Source: Hydractinia symbiolongicarpus (Eukaryota; Cnidaria; Hydrozoa; Anthoathecata; Hydractiniidae). From it: a DNA stretch of 64,000 bases. The translations under genes and the position numbers were made by a program. The notes under the pieces are model-generated. The model saw only the letters and a program-made list of their open reading frames with translations. It did no database searches and was not told the origin of the DNA. Where the stretch lies: the NCBI RefSeq assembly GCF_029227915.1, contig NC_079887.1:11284001-11348000 (forward strand). Reading direction: 5' to 3'. Shown in pieces: positions 35,846 through 47,800 of this stretch (position 1 is its first letter; the number at the start of each line of letters is the position of its first letter).

Positions 35846-38800
35846 GTAAGTTTATGCTTTTACACTTCTTAGATGAAAGGGTATGAACAAACATTTTGAT
35901 GTGGAGCATGTTAGATTAAACATTTTGTAATGACTTTTGAATTTCCTAAGGACAGGTAGTCAATTTCAGAATGTTATTTGTTATCATGCTTGTTTTTTTT
36001 GGGCTACCACAAGCAAAAGCATGCTTCATTTTTTGCAAATCGATGTACTTGTTAATTCTGTCCAGTTATTTTGTTTGATGAAAAAACTTTTTTTTTGTCT
36101 GTTGTGTAAAATCTATTTCAAAACAACAAGTTCATAATGGGTGTTCAAATTTTATTAGAGATGTGTTGATTGAGCAGCTAATGAGGGAAATAGAAGAATT
36201 ACGGGAACAACTGGAGTACACAGAAAAACAGGCAGGAATTTAACCTTTTTCAAATAATATGAGCAATAATGTCATTTGAGATATAATTTGTGTCCGGCTT
36301 ATGAGTTGAGAATAATTCAGTGTAAAGTTGTTGTCTCTTTTAGGCAAATGAAATGGAGACTAATCTTAGAATGCAAATTATGAAGGTAAGATTTTTAAAA
36401 TGAATATATAAATTTGGGTAGTTCGTGGTTCAACAAGTTTTTTATTGAGTATTGTCTTAATTTTCTTTAGCTCCAAGAAGATCTAAAGAGGATGGAAAAT
36501 CTCGCTAGACAAGCTAACGAAGTACTTTTGATGATTATTTTTCTAGTGTCTTAGAAACCTCCACAATTTTAAATCTTGACTCAAGTTTTCTAGAAAATAA
36601 TTTTTTGAGGAAACACTTTGTAATTTCCTTTTTAGGAAAATAAATTTCTAAAAGAACAACAGGAAAGCATGAAAGAGGACTCTGATGCACAAGGTAACAT
36701 TAAGGAATGCATTATCATCCATATTTTTTTATCTTATTGTAAATAATTTGTCTTATTTGATGTATACAAAGTATTGGATGTTTTTATGGGGTACCAAAAA
36801 CAATGGAACTGCAAAGATATATTTATTTTAAAAAAACATTGCACCTTTTACAATTAATAAAACTTATTTGAAAGGCAACCCTGTTATCACCTTTTTTTGT
36901 TTCACAGAGAAAGCGAAATCAGCAGACGAGAAGTTTAATAAATTAAAGTTATTATATGGGAAACTAAGGCAGGAACATATTGATCTTCTTCGTAAGGTAA
37001 ATTTTATGTTATTGTATTGTATGTTCTTTAGTCATGTTTGTGTTAGTATTGTACTTTTTATTCATCAGTCAAATATTTTCTGTACTAGAACTTATTTCAT
37101 TTCTCTAATTTATTATTTTATATAGAATGCTGAAATCAAACAGAAAGAGGAAAATACCCTGAAAGCCAAAGTGGTAAATACATTTAAGCAGCAATCAACA
37201 GAAAATTATTGTTTTATAGACCAACTTATTATTTATCTCAGTAATTTACTATAAACTATTGTCTGTCTACACAGGTAAGGTCATCATAACTCCAAAACTA
37301 AAGCAAAAAAACAACAGAAAGATAACAATAATACTAGAAATTGTATTTCCGAAATACTTAGATTTTTTGTTACTTCATTCAGGAACTTGAAGAAAACCTG
37401 AACAACGCTCAAGAAGAATTACTACAAAAGGTTTGTGTTTATACACTATTATGAAGTTAAATTGTCATAACAATTGTTGTTATGTTTCTAATTCATGTGT
37501 AGGAGAAAGAGCTTGCTAATTATCAAGAAAAACTAGAGGAATTAGAAAAAATTAATCAGGTCAGTAGCCTACAGCATCGCTATGTTTTATCTTTGACTTT
37601 TTTTCTCTTAAACACCACAAGACATGCATTCGTGTAGATACTTTTTTTAGTGCTGACAAAATTTACAATTTCTCTGCCACATTTAAAGCTAATGGTGATC
37701 TTTTTTTTGCTGTATTTTGAACTCACATTGTATAGCCCATAACCCACCTTTCCAAGAGAGAAACAAACCCAAGACCCTGAGATAGCCTGCACCTTTGTAT
37801 TACCTGCATCTTGTTATAAAAAATTCAGTCAATGTATTTTTTACTTATCCACGATACTCAACAATAGAAATATTGAAGTTATAATATAACCCTTACCACA
37901 TTATATCTGGTGTTTACATTGGAAATTCGTAAAAATAAATTATGCAGGTTATATACGAAAAACACTTTATGGATACTTCATATAATAACTGATTAAAACA
38001 TGTATTTGTATTTGCAGGATCTAAAAATTGATTTTGATCAAACAGACCAAAACAGCAAAACACAGGTAAAGAAATAATATACTCATACAATCTGGATGTA
38101 AACGTTGATGTTGCAAATGTTGATTCCATGTTGATTTGATAACGTAGATTGGAAATTTGAATGACGAAATTACAGCATTGAGGAAGTCACTAACAGATGC
38201 AGAAGAAAAATCGAGGGTAAAAATTTTTATGCTATTTACGTTTATTTCAGTTTCAAATATGTATGTACAATCATATAATATTTCATATAATCTTATATCA
38301 TATTTCATACAATCATTTAAATATCATATTTTCATATAATTTCATATTAGAATCTGGAAAATGAATTAGAAGAAACTAAACGCAAAACTGATGAACAGGT
38401 AAAATTGAATGCGTTATTTTACAAATATTATGTTGAACAGAAATCACACAATTCCTTTATTCATATCACACACAACTATATGTCAAATGATTCAGGAAAA
38501 TATTAAATTTAACAAAGATAATTTTTAAGAAATATAGGAAGCACACCCTTGACCAGATCATTACAAATTTTAGTTCACCTTTGTTGGAAATTAATTTTTT
38601 TTAGGTTAAGTCACTGGGAGATCAGTTACAAAATATCACTACAGGAAAGATTACAGAAGAATCAGCAAGGAAGGTGAGGCTTATTGGTTTTCATGGTTTC
38701 ATGGTTCGCGTTTAAAAACATTTCTGTATTGTACATGTTCTCTATATATGTAATTTGTATTCATTTAGAATGCAGAAGATGCAATTTCCCAACTGCGAAA

Positions 38801-41800
38801 AGATAAAGAACAAATGGTAAATTGATTGTTGGGATTAAGTAGTTAAAATGTATCTATAAACAAATACTAACTTATTTCATTGAAGGAAAACATTGATTTC
38901 ATGGCTTGTTGTTTGTTGGCTCCAAATGGACTAACCTTTTTCTTTTTGAAACTGTAGCTAAATTCTTAATGACAGATTTATTTTCATTAACAGATTCTAT
39001 TTTGATTATTAGAGAAATGAATTAGAACAATCTTTAGCAGAAACGAAAACTTTGTTAAGTTCAGAAGAGCAAGCAAGGAAGGTAAATGCTATTTTAAAGC
39101 AATTTTATGTTTATGTATGGCAATTTAATTAACAAATGCTGGTTGTTGTGAGCAAGAAAATTCGTTTCCACCACTAGTGTAATAGCTTTGTTGTTTGTTC
39201 CTAGCAGCAGAAATTGCCCTTTAATAGCCAAGTAATATCTTTAGCAAAGAATTTCGCATACCCCTGTGTGAACCAGGTGCCAGGTTCCCTGTCATATTTC
39301 ATTAGAATAAACAGGGAACCTTCGGTTTTTGTAATAATGCAGATGGCAGAGTGGTTTGCAGCAGTAACCAGATGGCAGTAATTTGTCAGCAATGTCACAG
39401 GAATTCTATGACACACACCAAAAGTGCTTGCGCAAAATCAGCCAAAAATGTAAGGCTCACAAGAACATAGTCAAATTGCCTTACATGGTGCTACAGAAGC
39501 AAATGACTTTAAAACCATTTGCCTCGCCTAAGATAAATAAAACACTGTTTTTACAAATCGAAAGAGCACAGAAGAAGAAGAAGAATGGTGGGGGCAAACC
39601 ATTTTACCAGTAAAAATAAATCGACAAACAGTTCGAGCTTCGACTGCTTTATTAAAAAAAACACTTTATAATTACTTATGGGTTGGTTAAATTATTGTGA
39701 AAAATGCTGAAACGTCTTAAAGTAATATGCCTTTTCTGTTTGTAGATAAATTAATTTGAATTAATTCTTTTATTAATGAAGATTTGTTAGTTAATTATAT
39801 TATTTTAGAAACTTTACAATATTCGTTTTGAAATTAGGAATTACCTAAAAAATCTACGAAGATCTCTGAAGGAAATTAATGAATATATACACATCAAAAT
39901 ACGGGTGAATTTTACAGAAGATTAGTAACAGCTCTGTAAAATGACCTGAACAGCAATGGTTTTTTTTTGCCATCGCAATATGAAACCGCAAAATTGCAAC
40001 GTCAATTTTCAATTGCGAACCATAGTAAATATTTTGATGCTTTTCTTGTTTTATCTTTCTGTGATTTTTACATGCATTGTGTTTTTGCATCCATAAATGA
40101 AGTTAAAACAAACTTATTTTTTAAAAGGAAACAGAGGACCAACTAAAGAAACTGCAAGAAGATATGAATAATGAGGTATCAGTTGCACATTTGTTTTCAT
40201 TTTCAAAGCTTAAGTTAACCCATGTAGTGTTGGGAAACTTTTTCAGCAAAATAAAATAAAAAACTCCTGGTCTTGTTTTTTCAGGTTAGTCGGTTAAAGC
40301 AAGAAATTGAAAAAGTCACCAAAGAAAAAGAAGATCAAGAAAATGCAAAGAATGTATGTATTTTATTATGCTTTCTATAAGCACCCTTTTTAAAAGTGAA
40401 GACATGATTAAATACGTAAGTTGCTGTTAAATTATTCTTAAGATTATTTCCTATTAATCTTAAGGCTGCACAATCAACTTTGAATGCGTTGCAATCTAAC
40501 AGCTCGTCAGAGGTATTGTGATTATTTCAGATTAATTCTTTACAATCCATTTTATCCACTCATTATTTACCCAGTAGTATTCTTTATTAGATTCAAAAGT
40601 TAACAGCGGATTTACAAGAACTTCATACAGCTAAGCAATCATTGTTGACTGAGAAGGAGGTAAATACAATTTCATATAATGACCTTAAAACTTGTACTGT
40701 ATTTTTGTACAAAGACTCTCAAATTTCTTTGAGGGTCTTTGTAACAACAAAATACAGTACAATTTAACAAACAGTGTGTTTCGTGATATTCATTAGTTTA
40801 CCTTCCCTAAGGCTTTAAGCAAACATGAGCTGGTGTGATTGTTTCTTTGCATGGAGTAGACATCAAAGGAGAAAGGAAAGCACACTAAATTTGTCACTCT
40901 GGTGCATTTTAACCTGTAGTGTGGTACAAAGGGAAGATGAATTTATATAGTAAAATATTATGGTTTAACTCCTAAGTTTTTTTAGTTAAATTTTAGTGAG
41001 GGCTTTTGATATCCATTAGTATATTGAAAATGTCCCCTCCAGTTTTTAACTCCAGGGTTGAACTGCATGTAAATTCAGACCTTATCTTCATTATGTTTAC
41101 ATTTAATATATTCTGTTTTAGAAATTGCAACAAGATTTATTATCCAGTCAAGCTGAACTAAATAAACAGGTATGTTCACGGCATCCAGTATGATTTTCTA
41201 ACATTTTAAAAATGTTATTTAAAAATGTTATTATTAATCTATTTTCATTTTTCATAGTTGTCAGAATTGAATGATAGTTTAAATGAAACAAAACAGCAGT
41301 TATCAGAAGAGTCAACTAACAGAATGGTAGCTAACAGGATTTTTATTTTTGTATTGCTTGCTTACTTAATGACCATAATATTTGCGCATTAAGTAATCTA
41401 ATTGGGCACTTATTCAATTTTGACCTACTTGAAGAATTGCGTGGAACTTGAAGGCAGTTACAAAATCTCTTTGATGGTTGTCATATCTTTAACACATCAC
41501 TTGCACTGACAATATTCGTAATATCTATTTTTAAATATCTTACTTTAAGGGATAATAAATGAATTTTTCTAATAAGTGGCCCCTCTACATGGAGGGCTTA
41601 ATAGAGTACCTATAAGAGGGTTCACTCTCAGAATATTCAAATGCGCATTTTCTTCATTCCATATATGTATATTTTTTAAGGTTAGTTATTTTTATCTCTT
41701 TTTTTCACTTTTACTATTCTTCACACATTAGAGACTTGAAAATCAATTGCAACAAATGACAGAAGAACATGCATCAAAGGCAAGTTATCTACTCTTTTGT

Positions 41801-44800
41801 TCTTCTTCTTTGATTCTAATCTTAGTAGTCTGGCAGTCTAATAGTTATTCTCGATTTCCTAAACTGTGCTTTCAGTTGTGTAATGTCTGCATCAGTCAGT
41901 TTATTTTTACTCATTTCGTGCAAGAATAAGTTTTGATAAGTTAACATAGCTTTTTTCTTGTTTGTTTAAAAAGATTTTGATGTACAGGTTGCCATGCTAT
42001 CTGCAGATCTACAACAGATAAAAACAGACAAAGAAATGGAGGAAAATCTAAAGAAGGTACATTATTTGTTACATTTTCATTTTTAACATTGACTTTACCC
42101 TTGCTTACTAATGAAGATAGTACATGTAGTGTTATTTTGGAAAAACCTTAAGTGATAAAACTGAAACAGGTTCTTTAGGTCATTCCTTAAAAAATAAAAA
42201 TTTCTTGCGTATTGGTATTCATTAAATGTTACAAAGTGTTTGAAGTTTGTTGATATGTGTTGATCTTGTTTGAAGTGTGTTTAACCAGAAAATACAATTT
42301 AAAGTTTTGTTTGTTACTTACAGCAAAAAGAAGAGGAGCTAACAATGACACGTAACAATAATTTAACTGCGGTATGTTTTATAAAGTTGTTTGTTGTTGT
42401 GTGTTCTGTTTGACAATTGTTTTTGCTGTGTTGTACGATTTGTAAAGAAATATCTTAAAGAGATGTTTTATTTTTATTTAGTTGCAAGAAAAAGAAAGAC
42501 AACAACAAGAAACTGCATTGAAAGAAAAAATTGAGTTACTTGGTGAGGCAAATGTTACATGTCATATCGTATCTCCCTGAAAAGGGATTGATACCAAATT
42601 TTTAAGTTGAAATACAAGAAAAAGATAGAATTTTGGTGGCAGTTTTGGTATGCAAAATGAACTAAAACCACCGGACTACCCTTAAATCATATGAGATCAT
42701 AAATCCTATCTATATTAGGACCGTAAAAGTGTAATAAAATGTGTGTAGTTAGAAGCAGGACCTGCCCTTCATGAGATTTGAGTGTTTAATTTTCTATGTG
42801 TTAAATATGAAAAAATTAACTGTATTTTAATTGAAAAAGGGTATATATTTTTTTGTATTTCCACACAGCTGCAACTGCAAAAGAATGTGAGGAAATTATT
42901 CAAGACACACTGGAAATATTTAATAATCCTTCTCATGAATCTGGAACAACATGTTCTGCAGGTACGTCTATGTTTCAGCCATATTACTATATTTTTCAAA
43001 TTGTATTTGCTTAAAAAGGCTTGCTAGTATATGAGGATAATTTATTTAGAATATCTTAAGTCTCGTTTGGACGGTTTAACAACACGTGTACAGAATACAA
43101 CTAATACTTACAGTTCGTTTCACACTACACACGAAGGTGGGTTTTAACTGATTAAATTTTTTTTTTCAGTTAGCTGCAGCAGTTGCAACATGTTTTTCTG
43201 GTATTTTATTGTAGCGTGTGTGACCACTTTGTAAGATTTAGACCCTGTGAAAACATATTGGACCAGATTTGGGGATATTGAGTCTAAAATTAAGTTTCAA
43301 TTTTGATTTTGATTTTTCACATTTTTTATTTGTTTATATTATTTTCTCTTTTTTTTTCTGTTTAGATGTTCTTCCACTTGTTACTAAGTTAAACTCAACC
43401 TGTCATCATATAAGTGATGCGTTGATACACGGTAAAGCAACATCACACATGGCTGCGCAGGAGGATTCACAAAGTATGTTTTTTAATTTTTTTAAAAAGT
43501 AAACGTGTAGTGCCAGTATGAACATTACAAATGTTTCGAGGTTCTTTTTGTAGCTATGTATCAAATTAAGATTTTTTTTAATAAATAGCAAATAGTAGCA
43601 GATGAAATATAGACACGGTTCACGTGACATATTTATTTACATTGAATAAATACGCCACTATGCAAAATATGAAATTGTATGTCCTCTGCTTGATCTATTG
43701 TGGTGCTTGCATTGATCTTTTTTTGCTGAGAAAAAGAATAAGAGAAACTGAAAGGTTTTTAAGTAAACGGCCATGTGTTGGATCTATTCCATTTAAGATG
43801 TCAAATTATGACTTCTATTTATGGTTGGCATTTACTAGGCTTGGTAACATCTTGTAAAGGTGTTGGTGAAGCAACTCTTGCATATTTACAACAATTCAAA
43901 AACCATGCAGGTAAGGTATACTCAAAGCATGTTTGCATGGTGTAACCACTTAAAGCGTGTTTGCATGTTGTATTACTTAAAGTGTGTTTGCATTGTGTTG
44001 CTACTTAAAGTGTGTTTGCATGGTGTAGCTACTTAAAGTGTGTTTGCATGGTGTAACTACTTAAAGCGTGTTTGCATGGTGTAGCTACTTAAAGTGTGTT
44101 TGCATTGTGTAGCTACTTAAAGCGTGTTTGCATTGTGTAGCTACTTAAAGTGTGTTTGCATGGTGTAGCTACTTAAAGCGTGTTTGCATTGTGTAGCTAC
44201 TTAAAGTGTGTTTGCATGGTGTATTACTTAAAATGTGTTTGCATGGTGTAACTAATTAAAGTGTGTTTGCATGGTGTGGCTACTTAAGTGTGTTTGCGTG
44301 GTGTAGCTACTTATGTAGTAATAGTCAGATTGTTGACCTTAAGGTGTAAATCATTTTTTAATCCCAAGAATATAAACTGAGTAAAATTTGTCTTGAACGC
44401 AAGAAAGAAAAAAATAAATATTTTGAATTGTTTTTTTTTTTTTTTTGCATTTGGGCGTTTTCAAATTTAGTTACCGTGGATCATGGCCAAATATAGGCTC
44501 CTCTTGTGATATTTAACACATACAATTTGCAAATAGCCAGTCACATGTTATCACGTTTTCTACAAACTATTATTCATTAATGAGAACCATGGAACCTTTA
44601 TTAATGAAAGATTAATTACATGGCTGTAATGAAGATATTGTGTAGTATATACCTAATTCTCAACAAATATATTACCAGTGATGGGTGCAATGTTTGTTCA
44701 TTAGTTTTTATTGAAACAATTGTGGTACATTGTTCTCAATGCAAAAACAGTACATTGCACGGAAAGTGGTCTATTAAATATTTATATGTAAAAACAAACT

Positions 44801-47800
44801 TTACATTCTTCTCAACAATTTTTTTTATGAGTATGCAAATTTATACTTTATACCTTATATTAGTAACAATTTTATTTTTTCTGCCTTTTTCGGTCAATGT
44901 TTTTATGAAAATCCTTGCAAAAAGAAAGAGATTTTGTGTTGCAAAACCTTTCGAGAGTTCCCAACTTCACCTATATCTTTACCAGCCATCATTAGACAGC
45001 TATCATCATTGCAGCTTACTGTTTTGTCTCTTCATCATATACATGCAGACAAAACATACAATACAACTTCTTATATTGTAACCGTTAGCAAAAGATTTTC
45101 ATTTAATTTGGATTTTTCACTGAAAAAGAAACTAGACACGATTAATATGTTTCAGCTTTTGCTAGGTAAATCCTTAATGATTTTACCGAGTGACCTATTT
45201 TTGCAACCTTTTTAAATAAATATTTTATATTTCTCTGAGTTAGATCCGTCCAATGTTCAAAACGACGCATCCGTGTTAGAAAAAGAAATAACGAAAATGA
45301 TTGAAATTTCTGAGGTAGATTGCTTTGTTCAACTTATGTTAAAAAGAAAAAGTTTTTTCTGTCCCATCCTTGACGTCAAATAAAGTCATAATAACTGTGT
45401 TTGATATTCTACTGATAAAAGCTGGTGTTTTTGGGTATAGAAGAAATTTCGAACCTATTGTGAAAAACATTTTTTATTGAAGGAACTCGTACAAAAACAA
45501 TCTGATTCTGCGGTTGATGTTGAAAATATAGTAGATGAAGAGATGCATGCAACTGAAAAGGTTAGTGTTGTTTGTCCTTTTTATAATTTTTAGTTGCTTA
45601 AAATTCCCTGTTTGTTTCCATTTGTTTTTTCTGAAACCAAAATAACTTTATAACTGTTTTGAAATTTATTTTAGATTGTTGCTGATGCAGCATCCAGGAT
45701 AGAGGTAGGTAATTATCTGAATTTTATTTAAAATTTCTTCCGTCAAAATTTCTTCCTTTAAAATTTCTTCGTCCAAAATTTCTTCCTTTGAAATATCTCT
45801 ATTCAAAATTTCTTCATTCAAAATTTCTTTATTTAAAATTTCTTTGTCCAAAATGTCTTCGTTCAAATCTTCTTCGTTTAAATTTTCTTCCTTCAAAATT
45901 TCTTTCGTCAAAATTTCTTCCTTTAAAATTTCTTCTTTTAAAATATCTCCGTTCAAAATTTCTTCATTTAAAATTTCTTTATTTAAAATTTCTTTATTTA
46001 AAATTTCTTTTTCAAAATTTCTTCGTTGAAATTTTTTTCGTTCAAAATGTCTTCGTTCAAAACTTCTCCGTTTAAAACTTCTTCGTTAAAAATGTCTTTG
46101 TTTAATTCTGTTTTAGGAACTTCTCAACAAATCAAGAAAAACACACAGTGGTGTGCAGTTAGAAGTCAACGAAAGGTAAACAACAAAACTGAATCTTCGG
46201 CTGCCGTATATTTGTTGTTTTCATCTCTTTTCATTCTCTTTCTAAATACAATGTAGCCTCTTTAAAGAAAGAATTGTGTGAACAGTGTGATTGAAAATTT
46301 GAAGTCAAGTAACAATCAATAGAGTGAAGTGGTTTTAAACACAAAAACACAAAGGCGCAAGTTGAACTTCCTGTTTTTTTAAAAAAATGTATTTACCATT
46401 TTTTATTTTAGAATCTTAGACTCGTGTACCGGTTTAATGGCTGTAAGTTAAATTTTAGAATTTACTTAAATTTTTTTCATTGGATATTTGTATTTAAACT
46501 TTTTACATGTCAACGTACTGAAATTTTGTGAATTGTATTTTAGGCTATTCAACAGTTAATTTTACGATCAAAAGATTTACAAGACGAAATTGTCGCAGAA
46601 GGGAGAGTATGTATTTTGATGTATTACTTCAAGTTGTTATAATAAACACATATTTCATGTTTTGGCATGCCACTTCTAGCCTCGTTTTGAGGCACGGTTC
46701 GTCATCAGGTTTCTAAAAATTATACACAGGGAAAGGTTAGAAATATGTGACGTATGTGAATGTGTGTGATTTAACATTAATGTATCTTTCTCGCAAAACC
46801 TTTGATTTTATATCACAGTATCAGGTTGATCTGGTGTAGTCCATGCAAAACCTTATTTGCCAATCAACTGTTACAAATCTTTCCTGAAGATTTTGTCCCC
46901 AATGACGTCACTTTATTTGGTCAAATTTGTTTTGCTTCTTTAGTATTATTATTTTAATGCATAAAATTTTATTTTTCTTAAACTTCTAGGGTTCAGCCTC
47001 TGTGACGGAGTTTTATAAACGCCATCATAAATGGACAGAAGGCTTGCTTTCTGCTGCGAAATCAGTTGGTTATGGCGCGACCTTGCTTGTGTAAGTAGAA
47101 TCATGTAATAGAATGAAAACATAACGTCGTGTTTAGCAGGGTGTCTACTACTCCTGGGATCTCCCAGGAATGAAATAAAATTCCGGAAAGTTAAAAGAGG
47201 GAGAAAAAATTTGGAAACTAATTTCTTCTTTGTTTGTTAAGGACTGTTTTTAGTCATCTATGGAAATTGTTTAGGTTTTATGGAAAGTGATAAGTCATGT
47301 TTTTTCTCGAACTGACTACACCTTGAAAATGTGTTTTCAGTGGCTCTCATGTAAAAATGTTTAGTAGTGTATTTATTAAGCGTTTTCAGGTCCGGAATAA
47401 TGGCCAGTCAACATGCGCGATATTGTAACAATTAACTTCACTAGAACTTCTGTCTTTTTTGCTATATAGGGATGCTGCCGACAAAGTTATTGAGCGTAAA
47501 GCCAAAATGGAAGAGTTAATTGTCGCTTCTCACGAAATTTCTGCATCAACCGCTCAACTGGTATGATTATTCATGTTGCATCTAGTTTCTGACCTTTTCA
47601 ATTTCAGTCACAATTTGGTATTTTTTCGTAGTCTGCAAAAGTAGTCTAGAAAAATTGATGAACTTGGTTGTCAAACTTTTAATAAAAAAACTTTTGCATC
47701 GATTACCGAGAAATAAATAAACGCAAGAAAAAGAATAAAAAATTAAATTTGCGGATTTTCCTTGTTGTCACAAACTTAAATCTTTCTGTAAAGTCAGTAT

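Noticed and set aside
39383-39613. Lys-rich plus-strand frame in HIP1R intron 26
   Set aside because: Low-complexity Lys C-terminus, no recognised domain, and it sits in an insertion-like block of an intron.
43919-44313. CRISPR-like repeat array
   Set aside because: Units are contiguous without spacers and lie in an intron of an animal gene.
44620-45215. Two overlapping open frames in HIP1R intron 40
   Set aside because: Compositionally random, mutually overlapping in different frames and within an intron whose flanking exons join in phase.
45666-46256. Glu/Lys/Ile-rich and Ser/Phe/Lys-rich repeat ORFs
   Set aside because: They are translations of the 15-bp intronic minisatellite between two confirmed HIP1R exons.
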